From positions 34,599-98,598 of the forward strand of contig DAMALH010000016.1 in assembly GCA_032000125.1 (NCBI GenBank): a stretch of DNA of 64,000 nt, given 5' to 3'. This document shows positions 8,593 through 16,350 of this stretch, piece after piece. Under the pieces are notes generated by a model. It saw only the letters and a program-made list of their open reading frames with translations. It made no database searches and was not told the origin of the DNA. The stretch's first letter is position 1; the number at the start of each line of letters is the position of its first letter. A program made the position numbers and the translations under genes. Source of the stretch: Dryocola sp032000125 (GTDB lineage: Bacteria; Pseudomonadota; Gammaproteobacteria; Enterobacterales; Enterobacteriaceae).

Positions 8593-8732
8593 GAGACTGA
8601 TGACAACCTCTCCAGCGTGACAAAACTAAAAAGTGCCGTCATTTAAAAACAAGGAAAATCAATTCATTGATTTTCATCTGGTAATCACAAAGAAGGAAAA
8701 ACCACGCTTTTTTCTTCTTTGTCAGCAATCTG
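8593..8732 (+). other. Structured interval between the two repeated hairpins; candidate sRNA or queE 3' UTR
   Basis: No credible ORF. Two further hairpins are visible on the plus strand. GAAAATCAA-TTCA-TTGATTTTC (8654-8675) is a perfect 9-bp stem. AAAGAAGGAAAAA-CCACGC-TTTTTTCTTCTTT (8689-8720) is a 13-bp stem with one G-T pair. Together with the bracketing GC hairpins this makes a run of stem-loops ending in a terminator. It could be a processed 3' UTR or an independent small RNA. No promoter is clear enough to name. Confidence 0.4.
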
Positions 8733-8757
8733 AAGGCACCTGTCGGTGCCTTTTCCT
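8733..8757 (+). terminator. Second copy of the repeated hairpin, with T run
   Basis: Exact repeat of the 20-mer at 8573-8592, here followed by TTTTCCTT. It is the effective stop for plus-strand transcription from queE and runs into the stop codon of the convergent ygcE. Confidence 0.8.
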
Positions 8758-10205
8758 TAGTCGACCAGCGGACTCAGCTTCTGCAACAGCGGGTCAAGGT
8801 ACTGATTCACCTGCCGATAAACCCCTTCGTTAAGCTGCGTATAAAATGTGTGGTTGCCCATATTGGGCTGGAAGTTATCGCCCATGCGAATCATCTTCTC
8901 GCTCGCTTCCTCGTAGCTTGCGAATGTGCCCACCGCCATCCCGGCGTTAATTGCGCAGCCCACGGAGGCTGAACCTTTCAGCAGATTGCGGCAGGTTGGC
9001 ACGCCGAACACGTCGGCAAAAATCTGCATAAACAGGTCGCTGTTGGCGCCGCCGCCGGAAATGATTAGCTGTTTAAACGGCGTTTTAAGCTCCAGCGCCA
9101 TCTTGTCCATGTGATTTTTCATGGTGAAGGCAATGCCCTCCAGAATCGAGCGGTACATATGCGCCCGGGTATGGCGGCCGTCAAAACCAATTATCGTCCC
9201 TTTGCGGAACTCAGCCTCCGAAGGCGGCGCCCAGTCGTGAACGGTGATGAGCCCCTCGCAGCCTGCGGGTACTTTTGTGGCCTCGGCGTTGAGCAATTCT
9301 TCGATGGTTAAATCGAGGTCTTTCGCGTCCGCCAGCGCCGCGGCGCCAAACTGATCCCGGAACCAGCTTATCGTCCACATTCCCCGGCGAACGCCCATGC
9401 ATTCATAGAGGTAGCGATGAGGAATCGAGGCCTGGAAAGGCCAGAAGTTTTGCGCGTCCTTCACGTTTTCATCGCCGTGGACCATTGCGCCGATATAGGT
9501 ACCCAGGGAGATAAGCGCCACGCCTTTCTCAAGCGTACCTGCACCAAGGGCTTCTACCGCTTTATCATGCGCCGTTGCCACAACCGGAATACCGGCCGGA
9601 AGGCCAATAAGCCTGGCCGCTTTGTCAGTTAATTTGCCCAGCACTTCCCCCGGCTTCACCACGTCCAGCACCTGCGCGCGTTCAAGATTACAGCTCTTCC
9701 ACGCCTGCGGATCGGTGCTCCAGTCGAGCGTGTCATTGTCCATCGGCCACCAGCCGATGTAGTTGGCGCAGGTATCCTTAAACTCGCCGGTCAGGCGATG
9801 GGTGATATAGCCCGACGTCGTGGTGACGTAGCGCACGCCCTGATAGGCATCAAGGTATTCGTAAGGCTTGTTGAGTCGCTTATCCATCCAGTTGATCACC
9901 GGGTAAGCCAGCTCGCCGTTGGCCGTCAGCAGCACGCGGCAGCAGCGCACGATGCAAATCCCCATCGCCTGAATTCGGCTGGTATCGCGTCCCTGGCGGG
10001 TAAAATTCGCCACCGCCTCGCGGAAGGCGACCTGTAACGAGTCCCACAGATCGTCATCGGGGTGCTCCGCCAGCAGCGGCGCGGGAATATCCAGATTGCG
10101 CAGCGCCTGTTTCCCTTCGCTGACCACGTTGCCCTGCGTATCAAAAATCACCACCTTGGCGCTTTGCGTGCCGACATCCACACCCATCAAATAGTTAGTT
10201 GTCAT
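8757..10205 (-). CDS. ygcE: YgcE, FGGY-family carbohydrate kinase
   Basis: 482 aa, close to E. coli YgcE (about 490). FGGY kinases phosphorylate sugars or polyols with ATP in the cytoplasm. The N-terminal phosphate-1 loop is MGVDVGTQSAKVVIFD. The C-terminal ATP-binding part has LIISGGGANSDLFMQIFADV and GSASVGCAINAGMAVG. The true substrate is unknown. It is transcribed after the MFS gene yqcE, 23 nt away, as one operon whose leader carries an attenuator. In this cluster it would phosphorylate the imported compound or a product of YgcW/YgcU. Confidence 0.92.
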   Translation of the reverse strand: MTTNYLMGVDVGTQSAKVVIFDTQGNVVSEGKQALRNLDIPAPLLAEHPDDDLWDSLQVAFREAVANFTRQGRDTSRIQAMGICIVRCCRVLLTANGELAYPVINWMDKRLNKPYEYLDAYQGVRYVTTTSGYITHRLTGEFKDTCANYIGWWPMDNDTLDWSTDPQAWKSCNLERAQVLDVVKPGEVLGKLTDKAARLIGLPAGIPVVATAHDKAVEALGAGTLEKGVALISLGTYIGAMVHGDENVKDAQNFWPFQASIPHRYLYECMGVRRGMWTISWFRDQFGAAALADAKDLDLTIEELLNAEATKVPAGCEGLITVHDWAPPSEAEFRKGTIIGFDGRHTRAHMYRSILEGIAFTMKNHMDKMALELKTPFKQLIISGGGANSDLFMQIFADVFGVPTCRNLLKGSASVGCAINAGMAVGTFASYEEASEKMIRMGDNFQPNMGNHTFYTQLNEGVYRQVNQYLDPLLQKLSPLVD

Positions 10206-10228
10206 TTCCGGCTCTCCATTCTCAATAA

Positions 10229-11518
10229 TTATTCAGCTATCGCCTGCGGTTCGGAGCCTGCCTGCTGCGAGCTTTGAATCTTTCTGAACAGCAGGAAGGT
10301 AAACACCAGCACCAGCCCCATGGCGCAGAGCCCCATGATCCACATGTTGCGATAGGCGATGGCGGCGGGCAGGGTGTCCTGCCAGTGGCCAACCAGCGGG
10401 TAAACAAACACGTCCGGCAGGAAGCCAATTACCGAACAAATCCCGACGGTGGTGCCCATAATGAACCCTGGCGTACGCGCCTCGCCCGGGCAGGCAAAGT
10501 AAAGCCCGCGAGAGGCGTAACAGGTAAAAGCGAGCAGCAAAATCAGGCCGATACCGATAGCCACGGACTGTGGCTGACGGGTAGTGACCAGCAGGGCGAC
10601 CAGCGAAAGCACGCTTACGAGCGCCAGAAGCTGAATCACGCGCGTCGGGGATTTAACCCGGCTGTAGGTGGTAATCAGACCGCCGAGCGGGCCGCAGACG
10701 GCGCGGAAGATTTTATTGATAACGATGCCCATATAGCTCGCCGCCACCAGCGACATGCCGTACATTTCCGTCAGGTAGTTCGTGGAATAGCTCAGAATGG
10801 CGTAGATAGTGTAAACGCCAAAGATAATCATGCTGCAATACCAGGTGGTGCTGATGCGCAGCACGGAGACGATATCTTTTAGCTGAAACGCGGGTTTCGC
10901 CGCTTCTTCTGTAACAGCGGTGCGGCTGGTAAAGCCGTCGCTGACGAAGAACCAGCACAGCACGCCAAGCGCGATATAGACGCCGCTGTAAATCAGAATC
11001 ACCGCTTTTAAGCTGTTGGCGTCTTCCGGGGCGAAGCGTGAAAAAATCCACATGGTGAACACCGCCAGCGCCATTACGCCCACGCCGCGCAGCCCTTCCA
11101 TCCAGCCCATGATTTTTCCCTGCTCGCTGTGGTCGCCCAGCAACGATGCGGCTTTAATCGAGACCGACCACAGCATCAGGATAGTAGTGATGGCAAACGC
11201 GACCTGGATGACGATCATTACCCAAAGCGGCGGGTAAAACGCCATTACAACGCCCAGCAGGCCCGTGGCGATCATCGCCAGCGTCATCATTTTTCTGTGT
11301 GAGAATTTGTCGGCAATAATGCCGCTCGGCGCATAAAGAATAATTGCGGTAATACCGAAAGTACTCATTATTAACCCTATTTCGGTATTGGAAAAGCCCA
11401 TAAACTTTGCCATGGGAATTTGATAAATATACCGTAAATAGGCCAAGTCAAAACTTACCCCCCCGCTGATACTTATTATTGCCAGGGTCAGCCAGCGGCG
11501 GAAATTGGAATCACGCAT
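10229..11518 (-). CDS. yqcE: YqcE, MFS transporter
   Basis: 429 aa from the ATG at 11518 (MRDSNFRRWLTLAIISISGG), with GAGAAAGA as SD. An upstream extension to 11647 would run through the leader terminator and is rejected. About 12 hydrophobic helices, MFS type, related to YihN and the organophosphate/sugar transporters. The loop 2-3 signature region reads GIIADKFSHRKMM. It sits between the regulated leader and ygcE, so the pair is a transporter-kinase operon; this is the same arrangement as E. coli yqcE-ygcE. Substrate unknown. Confidence 0.9.
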   Translation of the reverse strand: MRDSNFRRWLTLAIISISGGVSFDLAYLRYIYQIPMAKFMGFSNTEIGLIMSTFGITAIILYAPSGIIADKFSHRKMMTLAMIATGLLGVVMAFYPPLWVMIVIQVAFAITTILMLWSVSIKAASLLGDHSEQGKIMGWMEGLRGVGVMALAVFTMWIFSRFAPEDANSLKAVILIYSGVYIALGVLCWFFVSDGFTSRTAVTEEAAKPAFQLKDIVSVLRISTTWYCSMIIFGVYTIYAILSYSTNYLTEMYGMSLVAASYMGIVINKIFRAVCGPLGGLITTYSRVKSPTRVIQLLALVSVLSLVALLVTTRQPQSVAIGIGLILLLAFTCYASRGLYFACPGEARTPGFIMGTTVGICSVIGFLPDVFVYPLVGHWQDTLPAAIAYRNMWIMGLCAMGLVLVFTFLLFRKIQSSQQAGSEPQAIAE

Positions 11519-11551
11519 AGTATCTTTCTCATCATTTGGTTTGATTCGGGC

Positions 11552-11616
11552 AAAAAAAAAGAAAAGCAACCAGTCCTTTGCAGGATGATTACTTTTCTCG
11601 GGGTCTCTAGTAATGG
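11552..11616 (-). promoter_or_regulatory. yqcE leader: terminator/antiterminator switch
   Basis: Read on the minus strand. Terminator form: GAGAAAAG (11599-11592) with CTTTTCTT (11566-11559), an inner TCCT-GCAA-AGGA tip, then nine T (11560-11552). Alternative form: ATTACT (11614-11609) with AGTAAT (11593-11588), around the 15-nt loop AGAGACCCCGAGAAA. The two forms share the bases of AGTAAT and the AGAAAAG arm, so they exclude each other. It lies 34 nt before the yqcE ATG. The twin of this element precedes ygcW. A base pair differs between copies with pairing kept. YgcP (GlpP family) is the inferred binder. Confidence 0.8.
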
Positions 11617-11649
11617 CCAGAATTAGTAACACACCGATAAATTCCATTG

Positions 11650-11665
11650 TGTGAGAAATATCACG
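11650..11665 (-). promoter_or_regulatory. CRP site for yqcE
   Basis: TGTGA-GAAATA-TCACG, 9 of 10 half-site bases match the CRP consensus. Its centre (11657.5) is 41.5 bp from 11616, just before the yqcE attenuator, which is the class II activator spacing. A weak -10 (TACTAA, minus strand 11628-11623) fits that start. Confidence 0.75.
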
Positions 11666-11718
11666 ATTATGCTTTCGGTCTGCTTTTTATGGCCGTTAAT
11701 TGCCCACAAAAACTAACT

Positions 11719-11734
11719 TGTGAAATACGTCACA
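11719..11734 (+). promoter_or_regulatory. CRP site for ygcW
   Basis: TGTGA-AATACG-TCACA, a perfect 10 of 10 match to the CRP half-sites. Its centre (11726.5) is 41.5 bp before 11768, at the 5' edge of the ygcW attenuator. TATGCT (11751-11756) or the overlapping TATTTC could serve as -10. Arrangement mirrors the yqcE side. Confidence 0.8.
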
Positions 11735-11767
11735 AAACCTCCCGCGCGGCTATGCTATTTCTTTTAG

Positions 11768-11835
11768 CCAGTTACTAGAGACGATGAGAAAAGTAACTTC
11801 CCTTTCGGGGGGAGCTTGCTTTTCTCATTTTTTTT
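11768..11835 (+). promoter_or_regulatory. ygcW leader: terminator/antiterminator switch
   Basis: Terminator form: GAGAAAAG (11786-11793) pairs with CTTTTCTC (11819-11826). Inner pairs extend to a CCC/GGG tip, and eight T follow (11828-11835). Alternative form: AGTTACT (11770-11776) pairs with AGTAACT (11792-11798) around the loop AGAGACGATGAGAAA. Loop length (15) and 12 of its 15 bases match the yqcE leader. The pair G-C here is A-T there. It sits 26 nt before the ygcW ATG with the SD AAGGGG after it. Function as a regulated attenuator is inference from structure. Confidence 0.82.
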
Positions 11836-11861
11836 GCGTTCAAAAAATTAAGGGGTTCACC

Positions 11862-12647
11862 ATGTCACTTAGCGCGCTCAATGAATTCTCGCTGGATTTC
11901 TTCTCGCTGAAGGGAAAAACGGCCATCGTCACCGGCGGCAACAGCGGGCTGGGCCAGGCGTTTGCCATGGCGCTGGCAAAAGCGGGAGCGAATCTATTTA
12001 TCCCCACCCTGATTGCCGATAAGGGGGAAACGCAGGAACTCATTGAACAACAAGGCGTTAAGGTCGCCTTTATGACGGTTGATATTACCGAAAAAGGGGC
12101 CCCGGCCAGGGTGATTGCCCGGTGTGTGGAAACGTTTGGTGCGGTGGATATTCTGGTCAACAATGCGGGAATCTGTAAGCTTAACAAGGTGCTGGACTTT
12201 GGCCGTGAAGACTGGGATCCGATGATCAACATTAATCTGACCGCCGCTTTTGAATTAAGCCACGAAGCCGCAAAGGTTATGATTCCACGCAATCAAGGCA
12301 AGATTATTAATATTTGTTCACTCTTTTCATATCTCGGCGGGCAATGGTCGCCAGCATATTCTGCCACGAAGCACGCGCTGGCTGGATTAACCAAAGCGTA
12401 TTGTGATGAGCTTGCGCAATATAACATTCAGGTAAACGGCATTGCCCCTGGCTATTACGCGACCGATATTACGACTGAAACCCGCAGGAATCCGGAAACA
12501 AATAAACGCGTGCTCGATCATATTCCAGCCAACCGCTGGGGAGAAACTCAGGATCTCATGGGAGCGATGGTTTATTTATCAAGCCGCGCCTCTGATTATG
12601 TGAATGGTCATTTATTAGTTGTCGACGGTGGTTATCTGGTCAGGTAA
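11862..12647 (+). CDS. ygcW: YgcW, short-chain dehydrogenase/reductase
   Basis: 261 aa from the ATG at 11862 with SD AAGGGG; same length as E. coli YgcW. A longer in-frame reading from 11784 starts inside the terminator hairpin and is rejected. Classical SDR features: cofactor loop TGGNSGLGQAFA, NNAG, and catalytic YSATK (Tyr-x3-Lys), with the upstream Ser in ICSLFSYLGG. It resembles gluconate 5-dehydrogenase and KduD-type sugar-acid dehydrogenases. First gene of the ygcW-ygcU(-S-R-Q) transcription unit. Substrate unknown. Confidence 0.93.
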   Translation: MSLSALNEFSLDFFSLKGKTAIVTGGNSGLGQAFAMALAKAGANLFIPTLIADKGETQELIEQQGVKVAFMTVDITEKGAPARVIARCVETFGAVDILVNNAGICKLNKVLDFGREDWDPMININLTAAFELSHEAAKVMIPRNQGKIINICSLFSYLGGQWSPAYSATKHALAGLTKAYCDELAQYNIQVNGIAPGYYATDITTETRRNPETNKRVLDHIPANRWGETQDLMGAMVYLSSRASDYVNGHLLVVDGGYLVR

Positions 12648-12719
12648 TGCTTTGCAGGTTTATGCCTGCCTCTATTTTCATTATTTATATTCCATTTTAT
12701 TTGTCAGGAAGGAGTTGTC

Positions 12720-14174
12720 ATGTCTTTATCTCGCGAAGCGATTGTGGATCAGTTAAAAGAACTCGTTGGTCCGCAGCAGGTTATCACCGACGAAAAAGTC
12801 TTGCAGAAAAACAGCATCGACCGGTTCAGAAAATATGCGGATATCCACGGTGTCTACACGCTGCCGTTGCCTGCCGCCGTGGTTAAGCTGCAAAATCCCG
12901 AACAGGTTTCCAGCGTGCTGGCCTTCCTGAACAAAAACCGCGTTAACTGCGTGCCGCGCACCGGGGCTTCGGCGACCGAGGGGGGGCTGGAAACGGTAGT
13001 GAAAAATTCGGTGGTGCTGGACGGTTCCGGGCTGAATAAAATCATCAATATCGATATTGAAAACATGCAGGCAACCGCGCAGTGCGGCGTGCCGCTGGAA
13101 GTGCTGGAAAACGCCCTGCGTGAAAAAGGTTACACCACCGGCCATTCGCCGCAGTCCAAGCCGCTGGCGCAGATGGGCGGCCTTGTGGCAACGCGCAGTA
13201 TCGGCCAGTTCTCCACGCTGTATGGCGCAATCGAAGATATGGTTGTAGGGCTTGAAGCTGTCTTCCCGGACGGCAGCATTACGCGCATTAAAAACGTGCC
13301 GCGCCGCGCCGCGGGCCCGGATATTCGCCACGTGATTATCGGTAACGAAGGGGCACTGTGCTATATCACCGAAGTGACGGTGAAAATCTTCAAATATATG
13401 CCCGAAAACAATCTGTTCTACGGCTATATTCTCGACAACATGAAAACCGGCTTTTCTATCCTGCGCGAAGTGATGGTGGAAGGTTACCGCCCGTCTATTG
13501 CCCGCCTGTACGACGCAGAGGACGGCACCCAGCACTTTACCCATTTTGCCGAAGGCAAATGCGTGCTGATTTTTATGGCCGAAGGATCAAAGCGACTTGC
13601 CGAGGCGACAGGTGCCGGTATTGAAGAGATCGTTGTTCGCCATCCGGAATGCAAAAAGGTCGACAGCCGCCTGATTGAAACCTGGTTCAATAACCTCAAC
13701 TGGGGCCCGGACAAGGTTGCTGCCGAGCGCGTGCAGATTATGAAGACCGGCAATATGGGCTTCACCACAGAAGTCTCAGGCAGCTGGAGCTGCATCAACG
13801 AGATTTACCACAGCGTGATCGCGCGCATTCGCAACGAGTTTCCTCACGCCGATGACATCACTATGCTGGGTGGCCACTCTTCCCACAGCTACATTAACGG
13901 CACCAATATGTACTTCGTCTACGACTACAACGTGGTGGACTGTAAGCCGGAAGAAGAGATCGACAAATATCACAACCCGCTGAACAAAATTATCGTCGAA
14001 GAGACCATTCGCCTCGGCGGGTCGATGGTGCATCACCACGGCATCGGTAAACACCGCGTTCACTGGTCGAAGCTGGAGCACGGCAGCGCCTGGCCCATTA
14101 TGCAGGGCCTGAAAGACCAGTACGATCCGCAGGGCATCATGAACACCGGCACCATCTGGCCGATTGAAAAATAA
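12720..14174 (+). CDS. ygcU: YgcU, FAD-linked oxidase of the AGPS/D-lactate dehydrogenase type
   Basis: 484 aa, start ATG at 12720 behind AAGGAG. The N-terminal half is a PCMH-type FAD-binding domain (PRTGASATEGGLETVV, GLVATRSIGQFSTLYG). The C-terminal half is an FAD-linked oxidase domain ending with SMVHHHGIGKHRVHW. That His-rich block closely resembles the active site of alkyl-dihydroxyacetonephosphate synthase and D-2-hydroxyacid dehydrogenases. It probably oxidises a 2-hydroxyacid or modifies a DHAP-like compound and hands electrons to the ETF-like YgcQ/YgcR. Function is inference; no substrate is known. Confidence 0.9.
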   Translation: MSLSREAIVDQLKELVGPQQVITDEKVLQKNSIDRFRKYADIHGVYTLPLPAAVVKLQNPEQVSSVLAFLNKNRVNCVPRTGASATEGGLETVVKNSVVLDGSGLNKIINIDIENMQATAQCGVPLEVLENALREKGYTTGHSPQSKPLAQMGGLVATRSIGQFSTLYGAIEDMVVGLEAVFPDGSITRIKNVPRRAAGPDIRHVIIGNEGALCYITEVTVKIFKYMPENNLFYGYILDNMKTGFSILREVMVEGYRPSIARLYDAEDGTQHFTHFAEGKCVLIFMAEGSKRLAEATGAGIEEIVVRHPECKKVDSRLIETWFNNLNWGPDKVAAERVQIMKTGNMGFTTEVSGSWSCINEIYHSVIARIRNEFPHADDITMLGGHSSHSYINGTNMYFVYDYNVVDCKPEEEIDKYHNPLNKIIVEETIRLGGSMVHHHGIGKHRVHWSKLEHGSAWPIMQGLKDQYDPQGIMNTGTIWPIEK

Positions 14175-14182
14175 CACCGGAC

Positions 14183-14210
14183 GTCGGCTCCTCAGGGGGC
14201 CGACTTTTTT
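14183..14210 (+). terminator. ygcU intrinsic terminator
   Basis: GTCGGC (14183-14188) and GCCGAC (14199-14204) around a CTCAGG-type loop, then six T. It lies nine nt past ygcU and separates ygcWU from ygcSRQ, so the downstream genes depend on read-through or a promoter of their own. Confidence 0.85.
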
Positions 14211-14237
14211 GATCCGGGTCGACGAAGGAATCTGCTT

Positions 14238-15593
14238 ATGTGCTCCGAACCGGTTCGCATGGACGACCTGCCTCTCAACCGTTTTCATCTCCGCATTGCC
14301 GGGCTGACGTTTGGCGCGCACCTCACCGACGGTTACGTGCTGGGCGTGATTGGCTTTGCGCTGGTGCAGCTCACGCCGCAAATGTCCCTTACGCCGCTTC
14401 AGGAAGGCCTGATCGGCGGCTCGGCGCTGCTGGGCTTATTTTTCGGCAGCCTGGTGCTCGGCTGGATTTCAGACCATATCGGGCGCCAGAAAATTTTTAA
14501 CTTCAGCTTTGTGCTCATCACGCTGGCCTCCTTTGGGCAATTTTTTGCCCAGACGCCGGAACAGCTTTTCTGGCTGCGGGTTCTGGTAGGTATTGGCCTG
14601 GGAGGCGATTATTCCGTAGGGCATACCATGCTGGCCGAGTTCTCGCCGCGCAAATATCGCGGCGTGCTTCTCGGCTCGTTTAGCGTGGTCTGGACGCTGG
14701 GCTATGTCGCGGCCAGCCTGATTGGCCATCAGCTGGTGGATGCCGGGCCGGACGCCTGGCGCTGGCTGCTGGCCTCCGCCTCATTGCCCGCGCTGGTGAT
14801 TACGATCCTGCGCTGGGGGACGCCGGAATCTCCCCGCTGGCTGCTGCGTTAGGGGCGGGTTGAGCAGGCTCATCGGATTGTGCGCCAGTATCTGGGCGAG
14901 CATGTGATGCTCGGCGATGAGATAGCCGTCTCTACATCGCGCCATCTGCGAACGCTGTTTTCCGCTCGCTACTGGCGGCGCACCGCTTTTAATAGCTTCT
15001 TTTTCGTTTGTCTGGTGATCCCATACTTCGCTATTTACACCTGGCTGCCGTCTATCAGCGGCCTGCTGGGGATAGGCCAGGGGCTGAGCGCGACGATCTT
15101 TTTAAACGTCGTGCTGGTCGTCGGCGCCTTGTTGGGGCTGGTGCTGACGCAATGCTGTACCCGGCGCGGCTTCCTGATTGGCGGCTTTCTGGTCCTGCTG
15201 GTGAGCCTGACCACGCTGGCCCTGCTTCCGGCCCATTTCAGCACCGCGATTCTGCTGCTGTTCTTTATCTTCACGCTGACAATCTCGGCGGTGAGTAACC
15301 TGGTGGGCGTGCTGCCCGCGGAAAGCTTCCCGACGGACATCCGTTCGCTTGGCGTCGGATTCGCCACCTCAATGAGCCGTCTTGGTTCAGCTATCAGCAC
15401 CGGGCTGCTGCCGGTGGCGCTGGTATCTTACGGCGTGCAGAGCACCATGCTGATGCTAAGCGCCGTGCTGCTGCTGGGGCTGCTGGTTTCCGTGTTCTGG
15501 GCGCCAGAAACCCGCAATCTCAGCCTGGTTGCGGCCTCCGGTAATAAGGAATATCACCCGGGAGCGACGCATGAACATTCTGTTAGCCTTTAA
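14238..15593 (+). pseudogene. ygcS: YgcS, MFS sugar-type transporter interrupted by an in-frame amber codon
   Basis: The frame from the ATG at 14238 codes for a sugar-porter MFS protein (LGWISDHIGRQK, RVLVGIGLGGDYSVGH, LAEFSPRKYRG). It stops at TAG 14850-14852, right after PESPRWLLR, the conserved PESPRW end of the sixth helix. The same frame then continues with GRVEQAHRIVRQYLG to a TGA at 15591-15593, giving the remaining six helices. E. coli YgcS has QGR at this point, so the change is CAG to TAG. Full length would be 451 residues. No frameshift accompanies it. Either a recent pseudogene, a suppressible amber, or a base error. The 3' end overlaps ygcR by 23 nt. Confidence 0.88.
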
Positions 15594-16350
15594 GGCCGAG
15601 CCTGATTTATCCATGCTGGCCGAAAAGGACTGGCTGGAGGCCGAACAGGGCAATCTTAATACTGCTCTGACTCGCCCGTGTTTTGGCGATGATGAACAGG
15701 CCGGGGCGGAAATACTGCTGCGCCAGCCAGAGCTAAACCTGACGGCAATAAGCGTGGGCAACGGACGGGCGGAAATTTTTTTACGCCAGCTAAAAGCCTC
15801 TGGATTCCAGCAGGTTGTTAACGTGGCGCTGGATGACGAGGCCCGTTTTGCACCACGACAAATCGCAGACCTGCTGGCCGCCTGGCAGCAGCGCAACCCG
15901 CAGTCGCTGATTGTGCTGGGATCGCGCAGCGTGGAAGGAAATAGTGGTCAAACGGGTTTTTATCTGGCGGAGCTGCTGGGCTGGCCCTGCTTTAGCCGCG
16001 TTTGCGATCTGGCGTTAGAGACAGAAAGACAGCAGGTGAGCCTTGAGCAGCGTATTGAAAAAGGCCATCGGCAGCTTACCGTGCGGCTGCCTGCGGTGGT
16101 AATGATGGAGAGCGACGGGCGCTACTGCCTGAGAACGCCGGGGCTGCGGCAAAAGCTGGCGGTAAACGCCGGGGACGTTCAGATCGTTAGCGCCGAATCC
16201 CTGGGCTACAGCACGCCAGCATCGCCGCGATGCCTGAAGCTGACGCGTAAAACGCAGCGTCGCGCGGGTCTGATTATTCAGGGCAGGGATGCGCGGGAAA
16301 AAGCACTTCACCTGTACCGGGACTGGCTACAAAAAAGGATGCAACCATGA
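15571..16350 (+). CDS. ygcR: YgcR, electron transfer flavoprotein beta-like subunit
   Basis: 259 aa from the ATG at 15571 (MNILLAFKAEPDLSML), SD GGAG; same length as E. coli YgcR. ETF beta/FixA fold: N-terminal MNILLAFKAEPD, a central nucleotide-binding stretch (SLIVLGSRSVEGNSGQTGFYLAELLGW) that in the family holds AMP, and a C-terminal hydrophilic arm. It should pair with YgcQ to carry electrons from a dehydrogenase, here probably YgcU, to YgcN. It starts inside the 3' end of ygcS, so the ygcS amber codon could reduce its translation through lost coupling. Confidence 0.9.
   Translation: MNILLAFKAEPDLSMLAEKDWLEAEQGNLNTALTRPCFGDDEQAGAEILLRQPELNLTAISVGNGRAEIFLRQLKASGFQQVVNVALDDEARFAPRQIADLLAAWQQRNPQSLIVLGSRSVEGNSGQTGFYLAELLGWPCFSRVCDLALETERQQVSLEQRIEKGHRQLTVRLPAVVMMESDGRYCLRTPGLRQKLAVNAGDVQIVSAESLGYSTPASPRCLKLTRKTQRRAGLIIQGRDAREKALHLYRDWLQKRMQP

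Noticed and set aside
8633..8833. 66-aa open frame after queE
   Set aside because: Runs through two hairpins and into the end of ygcE in the opposite strand; low-quality composition and no SD.
11519..11647. N-terminal extension of YqcE to 11647
   Set aside because: Would translate the attenuator and CRP region; the ATG at 11518 has an SD and begins the MFS helix pattern.
11784..11861. N-terminal extension of YgcW from an ATG at 11784
   Set aside because: The ATG lies in the stem of the leader terminator, has no SD, and adds residues absent from the E. coli protein; the ATG at 11862 has AAGGGG and family length.
14880..15593. Second half of ygcS as a separate transporter gene
   Set aside because: Same frame as the first half, no SD before its first ATG, and it starts mid-protein relative to YgcS; better read as one gene with an amber codon.
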